Source of the DNA: Asticcacaulis sp. AC466
GTDB taxonomy: Bacteria; Pseudomonadota; Alphaproteobacteria; Caulobacterales; Caulobacteraceae
Length of the DNA stretch: 64,000 bases
NCBI RefSeq assembly: GCF_000495815.1
Contig: NZ_AWGE01000017.1
Span: 62,001-126,000, forward strand
Reading direction: 5' to 3'
Positions 34,248 through 43,823 of this stretch are shown here, in pieces. The stretch's first letter is position 1. Each line of letters starts with the position of its first letter. A model generated the notes under the pieces. It was not told the DNA's origin. It did no database searches and saw only the letters and a list, made by a program, of their open reading frames with translations. The position numbers were made by a program, and so were the translations under genes.

Positions 34248-37200
34248 ATGTCCAGCCCTGCACCCCAAGGTGGGGGCGGCTTCCAGATTTCGTCCTGGTC
34301 GATCCGCAACCCCATCCCGACTCTCGTCTTTTTCGTTGTCATGACGTTCGCCGGCATTCTGGGCTTTAGCCAGATGCGCATCAACAACTGGCCGGACATC
34401 GACTTCCCGCTCGTGGTTGTCACGGTTGTCAGGTCGGGCGCGGCCCCGACCGAATTGCAGAATCAGGTCACCCGTATTGTCGAGGACTCTGTCTCCGGCC
34501 TCGGCGGCGTCCGACATATCCAGTCCTATGTCAATGAAGGGGTCTCAACTACGGTCATCACCTTCCAGTTGGATACGGACCTGGAAAAGGCGACGAACGA
34601 TGTTCGAAATGCCGTGGCCGGCGTCAGGTCCAATCTGCCTTCCGATGTGCTCGACCCCATAGTGTCGCGCGTCGAGAACGCGCAAGGGCAGCCGCTGCTC
34701 AGCTATACTATACGCGCCGCGAACATGTCGCCGGAAGACCTGAGTTGGTATGTCGATAACGATGTCGCCAAGCGCGTTCTCGGCGTTAAGGGGGTATCCA
34801 AGTTGACCCGCGACGGCGGTGTCGATCGTGAAATCCGCATCGAGCTGGACCCCGCCAAACTGGCAGCCCAGGGCGTAACAGCCGGTGACATCAGCCAGCA
34901 ATTACGCAATTTCAACGTCAACATGCCGGGCGGCCGCTTTAATGCGGGGTCTTCGGAACAGACCATCCGTACCGTGGGCGGCGCCAATAGCGTACAGCAA
35001 TTGTCCGATACCCGCATCACTCTGTCCAATGGCGGCAGTGTCCGCCTAGGCGATATTGCGACCGTCATCGATACCTGGTCGGAGCCGCGCACTCGCGCCC
35101 GCTATAATGGTAATGAAGTCGTCGGTTTCAATATACAGCGGACCCGTGGCACCTCCGAAGTTCATGTCGCCGCCGGTGTGCGTGCGGCCATAGCCGCCTT
35201 GAAGACCTCGAACCCGAACGTACAGATCGAGGAAGTCTCATCGAGCGTCAAGGAGGTGCAGCGCAGTTTTGACAGCTCCATGGAAGCCCTCCTGATCGGC
35301 GCGCTTCTGGCGGTCTTCGTCGTGTGGCTGTTCCTGCGCGACTGGCGGGCGACCTTCGTTTCGGCCGTCGCCATGCCTATGTCGCTGCTGCCAACCTTCT
35401 TCATAATGCATGCGATGAACCAGTCGTTCAACGTCGTCACGCTTCTGGCGTTGTCGCTGACCGTTGGCATCCTGGTCGATGACGCCATCGTCGAAATCGA
35501 AAATATTGTCCGCCACATGCGCGAAGGCAAAAAGCCGTACCAGGCCGCCATCGAAGCCGCGGATGAAATCGGACTGGCTGTTGTGGCGACCACGGCAACC
35601 CTGATTGCGGTGTTCGCCCCCACCGGCTTCATGCCGGGCATTGTCGGCCAGTTCTTCAAGAGCTTTGCCATCGCGTCCTGCGTTTCGGTCTTCTTCTCGC
35701 TAGTCGTGGCACGAACCCTGACGCCGCTGATGGGCGCCTATCTGCTGCGTGCCAATCCTAAGCATGACAATGACAAGCCGTTCTGGATGGATGGGTATCA
35801 GGCCATGCTGCGCTGGTGCCTCGAAGGCCACGTCAAATGGCGTTGGTATATCTTTTTCCATGGCGTGATCATTGCGACCATCTTCTTACTCGCCGGCTTG
35901 CCGAAGGGGAATATGGTCGTTGCCGGCATCGGCGTCGCTGTGTTCCTGGTCGCCGTGCTCCTGACGATCGTCATACACCGACCCTTCATGAAGGCGCGGT
36001 GGGCGGCGCTGGAAATTGGGTTGATCATTTCGCTTGGTCTTATCGCTATGGCATCGGGCACCTTCATGCCGCACCCGGCACCCGGCGCGACCGGGCCGCA
36101 CCCGGCAATGATCCAGCCGACCGTTCCCGGCATGATCGCTGGGGGTGTCATCGCTCTGATCGGCGTTGGCTTACTGATCGGCACCATCGCTCTGGTGCGA
36201 AAGCTCAAGACCTCTCTCCTTGGCGCGCGTTGGGCGGTCATTCTCGGCGGCATCGCCTTCTTCGCCGGATCGATTGCGCTGCTTAGCACTATTCCGCAGG
36301 ACAACATTCCGGCGGATGATTCCTCGATGTCGGTGATGACGCTCAAGCTGACTCCCGGTACGCCGCTTCAGGAAACCGACACCGTCGTCAAGAAGATCGT
36401 CGCCGACCTGAATACACACAAGGAGGTGCGCAGCACCTACGCCGTGATGAATATGGAAAGCGCCACAATCACGGTCAATCTGGTGCCGAAATCGGAACGC
36501 AAGCTGTCGCAAACCCAGTTTGAGCAGCAGTTCTCCAAGACCCTCGCCAAATATCCTGGCATCCATTCCAGCTTCGGCCAGGATGGTGGCGGCGGCACGG
36601 GCGTGGCCTACATTCTGGCCTCGGACAACGAAGCCCTTTTGGCCGCAACCTCGCGGCAATTGTTGCGGGAAATGGCCGCCCTGCCGGAACTGACCAATGT
36701 CCATTCACAGGACAATCTGACCCAACCCGAAGTCATCATCACGCCCAAGCCTGACCAAGCGGCGCTGATGGGGGTATCCACCGCCACCATCTCTTCGGTG
36801 GCGCGTGTCGCCACCGTGGGGGACATCGATCAGATCCTGGCCAAATATAATGATGGCGACCGCCAGATCCCGATCCGTGTCCTGTTGAAAGCGGATGCCC
36901 GTTACGACATAGGCAACCTCAATACGCTGATGGTGCCGACCAAATACGGCACTTCCGTCCCGCTGACCGCAGTCGCCGACATCACCTTTGGTGCGGGCCC
37001 GATCCAGATCAACCGTCTCGACCGGACGCGGTCGGCGACTGTCAACGGCGATCTGAATGGCGTGCCCAACGGGACAGCGGATGCGGCGGTCATGAAGACG
37101 CCGACCATGACCAAGATCAAGAATGGTGAGATTCCAGGTATTCGTATTGTTCCCAACCCGAATACGGAAGATTTCCTGGAAATGGTGCCGAATTTCATCG

Positions 37201-37724
37201 CCGCCATCCTGACCGGCATCGCCTTGATGTATGTCGTCCTGGTCTTGCTGTTTGGATCCTTCTCCCATCCGGTGACCATCCTTCTGGCCTTGCCGCTTTG
37301 TTTCGGAGGGGCCTTCGTGGCCCTGATCCTATGTCGTATGAGTCTGTCCATGCCGTCCTATATCGGCCTGATCATGTTGACCGGCATTGCTGCCAAGAAC
37401 TCGATCCTGCTGGTCGAATACGCCATGGTGGCCATGAAGGAAGGTATGTCGCGAACGGAGGCCCTGTTCGAGGCCGCACGTAAGCGGGCGCGTCCGATCG
37501 TCATGACGACCGTCGCGATGGGCGCCGGCATGATCCCGGTGGCCATCGGTAACGATGCCTTCCGTCAGCCCATGGCCGTCGCGGTAATTGGCGGCCTCAT
37601 TACATCGACCCTGTTGTCGCTGTTGTTCGTGCCGGTCAGCTATACAATTGTCGATCAGATATCGAACTTCTTCGGCAGGATGATCTCGCCCTTCTTCCAC
37701 GCTCAGGGCAAGGATGAGGCTTAA
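34248..37724 (+). CDS. RND efflux pump with an extra membrane insertion
   Basis: 1158 residues from ATG 34248 (GGCGGAG upstream). It has the AcrB/MexB-type plan with two periplasmic loops and the proton-relay region in helix 4 (LALSLTVGILVDDAIVEIENI). Usual length is 1020-1060; the surplus of about 110 residues lies around 530-657, where four additional hydrophobic segments (near YIFFHGVIIATIFLLAGL, VAVFLVAVLLTIVI, IGLIISLGLIAMASG and MIAGGVIALIGVGLLIG) precede a normal helix 7 (AVILGGIAFFAGSIALL). The even number keeps the topology. It probably exports hydrophobic compounds with the adaptor upstream. Confidence 0.92.
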   Translation: MSSPAPQGGGGFQISSWSIRNPIPTLVFFVVMTFAGILGFSQMRINNWPDIDFPLVVVTVVRSGAAPTELQNQVTRIVEDSVSGLGGVRHIQSYVNEGVSTTVITFQLDTDLEKATNDVRNAVAGVRSNLPSDVLDPIVSRVENAQGQPLLSYTIRAANMSPEDLSWYVDNDVAKRVLGVKGVSKLTRDGGVDREIRIELDPAKLAAQGVTAGDISQQLRNFNVNMPGGRFNAGSSEQTIRTVGGANSVQQLSDTRITLSNGGSVRLGDIATVIDTWSEPRTRARYNGNEVVGFNIQRTRGTSEVHVAAGVRAAIAALKTSNPNVQIEEVSSSVKEVQRSFDSSMEALLIGALLAVFVVWLFLRDWRATFVSAVAMPMSLLPTFFIMHAMNQSFNVVTLLALSLTVGILVDDAIVEIENIVRHMREGKKPYQAAIEAADEIGLAVVATTATLIAVFAPTGFMPGIVGQFFKSFAIASCVSVFFSLVVARTLTPLMGAYLLRANPKHDNDKPFWMDGYQAMLRWCLEGHVKWRWYIFFHGVIIATIFLLAGLPKGNMVVAGIGVAVFLVAVLLTIVIHRPFMKARWAALEIGLIISLGLIAMASGTFMPHPAPGATGPHPAMIQPTVPGMIAGGVIALIGVGLLIGTIALVRKLKTSLLGARWAVILGGIAFFAGSIALLSTIPQDNIPADDSSMSVMTLKLTPGTPLQETDTVVKKIVADLNTHKEVRSTYAVMNMESATITVNLVPKSERKLSQTQFEQQFSKTLAKYPGIHSSFGQDGGGGTGVAYILASDNEALLAATSRQLLREMAALPELTNVHSQDNLTQPEVIITPKPDQAALMGVSTATISSVARVATVGDIDQILAKYNDGDRQIPIRVLLKADARYDIGNLNTLMVPTKYGTSVPLTAVADITFGAGPIQINRLDRTRSATVNGDLNGVPNGTADAAVMKTPTMTKIKNGEIPGIRIVPNPNTEDFLEMVPNFIAAILTGIALMYVVLVLLFGSFSHPVTILLALPLCFGGAFVALILCRMSLSMPSYIGLIMLTGIAAKNSILLVEYAMVAMKEGMSRTEALFEAARKRARPIVMTTVAMGAGMIPVAIGNDAFRQPMAVAVIGGLITSTLLSLLFVPVSYTIVDQISNFFGRMISPFFHAQGKDEA

Positions 37725-37741
37725 GGTTTAGAGCCTCATGC

Positions 37742-37832
37742 CGAAAGTGGACCCCACTTTTCGGAAAAATATGACGCGTTACAAAGAATTAGAGCCATGA
37801 GGCGGCTTAACTGAGCCGACCAACGCTCTAGC
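37742..37832. repeat. Palindromic intergenic repeat, copy D
   Basis: CCGAAAGTGG and CCACTTTTCGG form a near-perfect stem (37742-37765), followed by an A-rich run with ACGCGTTACAAAGAATTAGAGCC and an end ACGCTCTAG. It is the closest match to copy C at 8802 and shares the AATTAG block with copy A. It follows the RND pump stop. Confidence 0.6.
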
Positions 37833-37842
37833 CTCCATCCAT

Positions 37843-37882
37843 AAAGAAAAGCCCGCCAGGCAATCTGGCGGGCTTTTCTTTG
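37843..37882. terminator. Bidirectional terminator between RND pump and CorC-type gene
   Basis: AAAGAAAAGCCCGCCAG and CTGGCGGGCTTTTCTTT form a 17-bp perfect stem with a five-base loop. It serves both converging genes. Confidence 0.93.
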
Positions 37883-37898
37883 CCGGGCCTAGCAGGGA

Positions 37899-39167
37899 TC
37901 AGAGGGGAAAAATTTTGATCGCCGTAATCTGATTTCGCTGCTTGCGCATGATCTGGAATTTACGGTCATAGAAGATAAAGGTCTGGCCGGGCTCCGGGAT
38001 TGTCCGGGCTTCATGAATGACCAAGCCGGCAATAGTCACAGCGTCTTCGTCCGGTAGCTCCCAGTCCATGGCGCGGTTGAGGTCGCGAATCGGCAGATCG
38101 CCATCGACATGGATCGATCCGTCGCTTTGCCGACGGATGGCCGTCATGACGGCGTCGTGCTCATCGTCAATCTCGCCGACGATTTCTTCCAGTATGTCTT
38201 CGAGCGTGACCAGACCCTGCAAGGCGCCGTATTCATCGACCACCAGGGCAAAGTGCGCCTTCTTCTTGCGGAACGCCGCAAGCTGGTCCTTGAGATTGGT
38301 CGTGTCCGGGATGAACCAGGGCTCACGGGCGATGGCCATGACGTCGACGCTGCTGATATCGCCCTTGGCGCGGATAACCGCGGCCATGAGGTCGCGCGCG
38401 TGCAAAATGCCGATAATGTTTTCCGTATTTTCCTTATACAGCGGCACGCGCGTATGGCTGAAACTCAAGGCCGTATCGATAATCTGGGTGGTCGGTAGCG
38501 TAGCATCGATCATATCGATTGATTTACGATGCACCATGATCTGGCTGACATCCAGATCGGCCAGATCGAGTACACCGCGGAACATGTCGCGGTCTTCGCT
38601 TTGCACGGCGCCTTCATCGTGGTGGTATTCGACGGCGCCACGGATTTCTTCATGTGCCGCCAGAACGTCGACTTCCATTGACATGCGGACGCCAAAGAGC
38701 CGCAGGACCGCGCGTACAAACCATTGGACGGCATTGATGATTGGGCCGCAAATGAAAACTGTCCAACTCACAGGGCGCGACAGAAAGCGCGCCACATCGT
38801 CCGGACGCATAATGGCGAGGGTCTTAGGCAGAACTTCGGCGAAGATCAGCACCATGACGGTCATGAAGGCGGTGGAAATAGCCGCGCCCCACGGGCCGGG
38901 GATGGCGCGGTCTATGGAAATGGTGGCGATCGCCGAAGCGCCGATGTTGAGCACATTCTGCAGCAACAGAATGGAGCCGATCATCTTCTCCTGATTGGTC
39001 AGCAGCTTGTTGACGCGCTTGGCGGCCTTGTCGCCGTCGCGTTCCAACTGGTGCATGCGGCCCCTTGATGCCGCGGTCATGGACGTTTCCCCTGCGCTGA
39101 ACAGCGCCGACACCCCCAGAATAACCAGGAGAACCGGTATCAGGGCAAGGAGGGAGGCGAGGAGCAT
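37899..39167 (-). CDS. CNNM/CorC-HlyC family membrane protein with CBS pair
   Basis: 422 residues: a DUF21 membrane domain (about 1-190, ALFSAGETSMTAASRGRM near the start), a CBS pair (200-320) and a CorC_HlyC domain at the end (DEDAVTIAGLVIHEARTIPEPGQTF). Members are linked to Mg2+ or Co2+ efflux. It ends the aroK-aroB-corC run; its start is nine bases from the aroB stop, so it is likely co-transcribed. Confidence 0.92.
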   Translation of the reverse strand: MLLASLLALIPVLLVILGVSALFSAGETSMTAASRGRMHQLERDGDKAAKRVNKLLTNQEKMIGSILLLQNVLNIGASAIATISIDRAIPGPWGAAISTAFMTVMVLIFAEVLPKTLAIMRPDDVARFLSRPVSWTVFICGPIINAVQWFVRAVLRLFGVRMSMEVDVLAAHEEIRGAVEYHHDEGAVQSEDRDMFRGVLDLADLDVSQIMVHRKSIDMIDATLPTTQIIDTALSFSHTRVPLYKENTENIIGILHARDLMAAVIRAKGDISSVDVMAIAREPWFIPDTTNLKDQLAAFRKKKAHFALVVDEYGALQGLVTLEDILEEIVGEIDDEHDAVMTAIRRQSDGSIHVDGDLPIRDLNRAMDWELPDEDAVTIAGLVIHEARTIPEPGQTFIFYDRKFQIMRKQRNQITAIKIFPL

Positions 39168-39176
39168 GGTAAGCCT

Positions 39177-40310
39177 TTAAAATGCGGCCTGTGAAGAAAC
39201 GGCGCCATCGAGGATAAGGAATTCGGCGATACTGTCCGCGGGCACCTTCTTGGCGACGAAGGCGCGCCCAATGCCGCTGACCAATACGAAGGTGAGGGCG
39301 CCGCCCTCCGCCTTCTTGTCGTGACCCATATGGGTGATCAGCCGGTCAGCGTCGAACGGCGTGTTGCGGATATCGGCCATGCGCGTCGGCAGGCCAGCGT
39401 GGCCGATCGCCGCGACGGCGCGTCCTTCGTCTTCTTCCGTGCATTCGCCGTTGAGGGCGCTGTAACGGAAAGCCTGGCACATGCCGATGGCAACCGCTTC
39501 GCCATGCAGGAGCACGTCGCCAAAACCGACCTCCGCTTCCAGGGCGTGACCGAAGGTGTGGCCGAGATTGAGCAGGGCGCGCTGGCCGCCTTCGCGTTCG
39601 TCGGCGGCGACGATTTCGGCCTTCATTTCGACGCTACGCGCCACGGCATGCAGGATGGCATCGGGTTCCAGCGCCAACACGCGTGTATCGTTGGCCTCAA
39701 GCCAGTCGAAGAAATCACGATCCCCGAGCAAGCCATACTTGATGATTTCGGCGTAGCCGCAGCGGATTTCGCGCTCAGGCAGGGTTTTCAGCACGTCGAG
39801 GTCACACAGGACAAGACGGGGCTGCCAGAAGGCGCCGATGAGGTTCTTGCCCTTTTCGTGGTCGATGGCCGTCTTACCGCCGACCGACGAATCGACCTGG
39901 GCCAGAACGCTGGTCGGTATCTGGATGAAATCGATGCCGCGCATATAGACGGCGCAGGCGAAGCCGGTCAGGTCGCCGATGACGCCGCCGCCCAGGGCGA
40001 TGACGACATCCTTGCGGTCAAGCCCGCAATCGAGCAAGGCGTCGATGACGAATTTCAGTCCGTCGAACGATTTGCTGGCCTCGCCGGCGGGCACGACGAT
40101 CTTATGCGTCTTGTGACCCGCAGCCTCGAACTGCGCCAGAATGCCATCGGCATGCAACGGCCCGACGTGGCTGTCGGTTACCATCACAACCCGTTTGTTG
40201 GTCAGGAACGGACCCACCCATTTTTCGGCTTCGGTCAGGAGACCCTGGCCGACAATGACATCATACGGCTTGAAACCGTCACCGCTGACGGGAATGCGTT
40301 TAACGGTCAT
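39177..40310 (-). CDS. aroB: 3-dehydroquinate synthase
   Basis: 377 residues. The NAD+ and metal site patterns are clear: [57 protein letters not shown] and [11 protein letters not shown]. It makes 3-dehydroquinate from DAHP in the shikimate pathway. Its ATG overlaps the aroK stop by four bases. Confidence 0.97.
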   Translation of the reverse strand: MTVKRIPVSGDGFKPYDVIVGQGLLTEAEKWVGPFLTNKRVVMVTDSHVGPLHADGILAQFEAAGHKTHKIVVPAGEASKSFDGLKFVIDALLDCGLDRKDVVIALGGGVIGDLTGFACAVYMRGIDFIQIPTSVLAQVDSSVGGKTAIDHEKGKNLIGAFWQPRLVLCDLDVLKTLPEREIRCGYAEIIKYGLLGDRDFFDWLEANDTRVLALEPDAILHAVARSVEMKAEIVAADEREGGQRALLNLGHTFGHALEAEVGFGDVLLHGEAVAIGMCQAFRYSALNGECTEEDEGRAVAAIGHAGLPTRMADIRNTPFDADRLITHMGHDKKAEGGALTFVLVSGIGRAFVAKKVPADSIAEFLILDGAVSSQAAF

Positions 40311-40882
40311 TGGCCACCTTCGACGTGGCGGCGCAGGGCTTCGATCACCTGATCGAGCGCCTTGAGGTGGGATTGGTCGCCAGTATCCACAGTGATGTCG
40401 GCCATTTCATAGAGGGGGTAACGAGTTTTCACGTGTTCTTTCAGTACGTCTATCGGGTTGCGGTCCCTGAGCAGCGGGCGGTGGGGACGGTTGGCGACAC
40501 GACGCGCCAACACTTTGATATCTGTCTTGAGCCATAAGGTAATGGCCTTGGCCTTCAGGTTTTCGCGCGTCAATGGGTGAGTCAGCGCCCCGCCGCCGGT
40601 GGCCAGTATCTGAACCGGCGCGTCGAGCAGGCGGGAAATGACCCTTTGCTCTCCGTCGCGGAAGCCTTTTTCACCATAGCTGGCGAAAATGTCGGCTATA
40701 CTCTGTCCGGCGGCCTTTTCAATTTCTTCGTCTGCGTCGACGAACGGCAACCCGAACTGATCGGCCAAACGACGGCCGATAGTGGTCTTACCCACGCCCA
40801 TCAGGCCGACAAGCGCTACGGTTTTCGGCAATAGGAAAGAGGGGCGAGATTGGGTCTGAGAGGGCTCGGCTTGCGCAGTCAT
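40307..40882 (-). CDS. aroK: Shikimate kinase
   Basis: 191 residues with Walker [12 protein letters not shown] (about 26-36), the shikimate-site [11 protein letters not shown] and the lid-side GEKGFRDGE and GGGA motifs. It phosphorylates shikimate. The N-terminal 20 residues form a short unstructured extension. It is first in the aroK-aroB-corC unit and diverges from xerD. Confidence 0.96.
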   Translation of the reverse strand: MTAQAEPSQTQSRPSFLLPKTVALVGLMGVGKTTIGRRLADQFGLPFVDADEEIEKAAGQSIADIFASYGEKGFRDGEQRVISRLLDAPVQILATGGGALTHPLTRENLKAKAITLWLKTDIKVLARRVANRPHRPLLRDRNPIDVLKEHVKTRYPLYEMADITVDTGDQSHLKALDQVIEALRRHVEGGQ

Positions 40883-40973
40883 GCGTTTGCTTTACACGAT
40901 GTTAGGGCGTTATTGCCAGAATTATTCCGGCGTCGGAGCTTCCGCCGCGTGAGTACAAAACACGGTCGCGAAA

Positions 40974-41897
40974 ATGAACAGCCGATTTGACCCCGTAAAG
41001 TCGTTCCTCCAGATGATGGCGGTTGAACGCAACGCTGCTCGTCCGACACTGGAGGCCTATGGCCGCGACTTGGCCGACCTGGCGGAGGCGTTGGAGGTAA
41101 CGCCGAGTGGCCTCCTGCAATTGACCGAAGGGGATCTGGCGCGCTATTTCGGCCTCCTGAACGAACGTGGCCTGTCCGCAGCGTCTATGCAACGCAAACG
41201 CTCCGCCATACGGCAGTTCTTTCGCTTCTGCATGTCGGAAAACCTGATAACCGCCGACCCGTCGCGCAAGATTGCAGCGGCGAAGAAGGGGCTGAGCCTG
41301 CCCAAAATTCTCTCCTCCGCCGAAGTTGAGGCGCTGATCGCTGCCTGCGCCGAAAAAAATCCTGATCAGGCGATCCGCCTGGAATGCTTGATTGAAATGG
41401 CTTACGCCTCCGGCATGCGGATATCCGAACTGGTAGGCTTACGTCTCGATGCCGTACAGCGCGACCCGGCGTTCCTGATCATCAAGGGCAAGGGCGGTGT
41501 CGAACGGCTGGTGCCGCTTAACCCATCGGCACGCCTGGCGATCAAGGCCTATCTCGATATTCGCGGCGCCTTCCTGCAATCCAGGGATCAGGCCAACCCC
41601 TTTCTGTTCGCCTCACGCGGCGCCGAAGGGCACCTAACGCGCCGGCGGGTCGGACAGCTACTCGACGAGGCGGCGGTGAATGCCGGCATAGATCCTGCCC
41701 GGGTGTCGCCGCACGTCCTGCGTCATGCCTTTGCGACTCACCTCCTGGAAGGCGGCGCGGACCTGCGAACGGTGCAGACCTTGCTGGGACACGCCGATAT
41801 TTCAACGACCCAGATATATACGCATGTCGCCTCCGAACGTCTGCGTGAAGTGGTCGAAAGCCATCATCCGCTGGCCAAGGCGCGGCCCGGTGACTAA
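40974..41897 (+). CDS. xerD: Tyrosine recombinase XerD
   Basis: 307 residues with a SAM-like N-terminal domain and a catalytic domain carrying the Arg in ASGMRISELVGL, the Lys-containing IKGKGGVERLVPL, HVLRHAFATHLL and the active Tyr in LGHADISTTQIYTHV. XerC/XerD resolve chromosome dimers at dif. The position next to aroK is conserved in alphaproteobacteria. Assignment to XerD rather than XerC rests on overall pattern and context. Confidence 0.9.
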   Translation: MNSRFDPVKSFLQMMAVERNAARPTLEAYGRDLADLAEALEVTPSGLLQLTEGDLARYFGLLNERGLSAASMQRKRSAIRQFFRFCMSENLITADPSRKIAAAKKGLSLPKILSSAEVEALIAACAEKNPDQAIRLECLIEMAYASGMRISELVGLRLDAVQRDPAFLIIKGKGGVERLVPLNPSARLAIKAYLDIRGAFLQSRDQANPFLFASRGAEGHLTRRRVGQLLDEAAVNAGIDPARVSPHVLRHAFATHLLEGGADLRTVQTLLGHADISTTQIYTHVASERLREVVESHHPLAKARPGD

Positions 41898-42002
41898 AAA
41901 CTCCTTTGACGGACGCGAACTTGCTGTTAAAGGCCATCTCCCTTATTCGATATTGGTTTTTAACAGGCTCCGCGCACACATGGGGCATTCAAGAGCGACC
42001 TG

Positions 42003-42959
42003 ATGCGACATTATCTCGAATTTGAACGTCCCATTGCGGACCTTGAAGCGAAGATTGAAGAACTGTCGGCTTTGTCGCAAAGCGGCGGAGCCAATCTCGA
42101 CGTCGAACTGCGCGCGCTGCGCGACCGCACCGAAGTGCTGCGCCGTGAAACCTATTCACGCCTGGAGCCGTGGCAGAAGACCTTGGTGGCCCGTCATCCG
42201 GAACGTCCGCATCTGGTCGACTATATCAATGGTCTGATCGAGGACTTTGTCGAGCTGCGAGGCGACCGCAAGTTTGGCGACGATCAGGCGATCGTCGGTG
42301 GTCTCGGCCGGTTCCGCGGTCGGGCCGTCGTGGTCATGGGCCACGAAAAAGGTCACGACACCACCACACGGCTCAAGCACAATTTCGGCATGGCCCGCCC
42401 GGAAGGCTACCGCAAGGCGGTTCGCCTTATGGACCTGGCGGAACAACACGGCCTTCCCGTACTGACTTTGGTCGATACGGCCGGCGCATATCCCGGCATC
42501 GGTGCCGAGGAACGCGGCCAGGCCGAAGCCATTGCCCGCTCGACCGAAAAAGGCCTGACCCTGCGCGTGCCGATGATTGCTACGGTGACAGGCGAGGGGG
42601 GGTCTGGCGGCGCCATTGCGCTGGCGGCCGCCAACCGCGTGCTGATTCTCGAACATTCGATCTATAGCGTGATCTCGCCCGAGGGCGCGGCCTCGATCCT
42701 GTGGCATGATGGTTCCCGCGCCAAGGATGCCGCGGAGCAAATGAAGATCACCGCGCCTGATCTGCTCAAGATGGGCATTGTCGACCGTATCGTCGAAGAA
42801 CCGGCCGGCGGCGCGCATTCCAACCCGGAAAAGATGATAGAGACGCTTGGCGACGTGCTGGAAAGCGAGCTTCAGGCGATGAGCTTCCTGACTGAGGACC
42901 AATTGGTCTCGCAGCGGGCGCAACGCTTCTACGATATTGGGCGCAAGGGGCTGACCTGA
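42003..42959 (+). CDS. accA: Acetyl-CoA carboxylase carboxyltransferase subunit alpha
   Basis: 318 residues, the normal size. A coiled N-terminal segment (IADLEAKIEELSAL) precedes the carboxyltransferase domain with GHEKGHDTTTRLKHNFGMARPEGYRKA, TLVDTAGAYPGIGAEERGQAEA and GEGGSGGAIALAAANRV. With AccD (not here) it transfers carboxyl from biotin to acetyl-CoA, the first step of fatty-acid synthesis. It starts about 105 nt after xerD. Confidence 0.97.
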   Translation: MRHYLEFERPIADLEAKIEELSALSQSGGANLDVELRALRDRTEVLRRETYSRLEPWQKTLVARHPERPHLVDYINGLIEDFVELRGDRKFGDDQAIVGGLGRFRGRAVVVMGHEKGHDTTTRLKHNFGMARPEGYRKAVRLMDLAEQHGLPVLTLVDTAGAYPGIGAEERGQAEAIARSTEKGLTLRVPMIATVTGEGGSGGAIALAAANRVLILEHSIYSVISPEGAASILWHDGSRAKDAAEQMKITAPDLLKMGIVDRIVEEPAGGAHSNPEKMIETLGDVLESELQAMSFLTEDQLVSQRAQRFYDIGRKGLT

Positions 42960-43119
42960 GGCGCTTACGGCCGAAAACCACAAATTTAACAGGGCGCAAG
43001 GGTATGTCCGGTAACGGGCTGTTTATGTCCTTCTGATAATTGGTAGCTTTGAAACAACTTGTGAGGGAACGGCGGCTCTCCCTATTGGTGACAGGTTGCC
43101 ATCTTTCGGAGTCTCCCCA

Positions 43120-43794
43120 ATGCGTTCCTATCTGCTTGCCGCCGCCGCGGCCGCTCTCCTTCCCGTTGCCGCACTCTTTCCCGTTGCAGCTCAGGCGCAG
43201 ATTGCCCCGGACTTTGCCGGCGTCCGCGTGAGCACGCTGGGCGTTGGCGCGGAATTCGGCCTTAAGCTCAATGACCACTTTACGGTCCGCGCCATCGGCA
43301 ATGGGGCAAATTTTGGCTATCACGACACGACCGACGACGGCATCCGCTATGATGGCGACCTGAAGCTGGCGTCTTACGGCGCTCAGGTCGACTATCGCTT
43401 TGCCGCCAATGGTCCACTCTACGTGACCGCTGGCGCATATAAGAACGACAACAAGGTCCAGGCGACCGGGCGATACACCGGTAATGTGATTGTCGGAGGC
43501 ATCCCCCTGACGCCGGCTCAGGTTGGTGTCCTGACTGCGCGGGCCAAATTCGACGATACCGTCCCCTATCTTGGCCTGGGCGCGCGTTGGCCGGTTGGTC
43601 ATCTCGAATTCAACCTCGAAGCCGGCGCCTATTTCCAGGGCCGTCCGCGCGTGACCCTGACATCGGACAGCATCTACGCCAATGATCCAAATGTGCAGAC
43701 AGCCATCGAAAACGAGCGCGCCAGTCTGGAAAACGATATCAAGGACTTCAAGACCTACCCGGCCCTGACACTGGGTTTGCGCTATAAATTCTAG
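43120..43794 (+). CDS. Outer-membrane beta-barrel protein
   Basis: 224 residues from ATG 43120 (CGGAG at 43108-43112, spacing seven). Signal peptide ends at AAQAQ; mature strands alternate and the chain ends LTLGLRYKF, an outer-membrane signature. The segment VGAEFGLKLNDHFTVRAIGN is typical of a small barrel of OmpW/Opa type. Function unknown; no operon partners. Confidence 0.82.
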   Translation: MRSYLLAAAAAALLPVAALFPVAAQAQIAPDFAGVRVSTLGVGAEFGLKLNDHFTVRAIGNGANFGYHDTTDDGIRYDGDLKLASYGAQVDYRFAANGPLYVTAGAYKNDNKVQATGRYTGNVIVGGIPLTPAQVGVLTARAKFDDTVPYLGLGARWPVGHLEFNLEAGAYFQGRPRVTLTSDSIYANDPNVQTAIENERASLENDIKDFKTYPALTLGLRYKF

Positions 43795-43823
43795 TCCCTT
43801 GGCGGCTTCGCCGATTTGGCGAT

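Noticed and set aside
39321-40352. A 343-codon frame opposite aroB
   Set aside because: aroB is clearly coding on the minus strand; the plus-strand product matches nothing.
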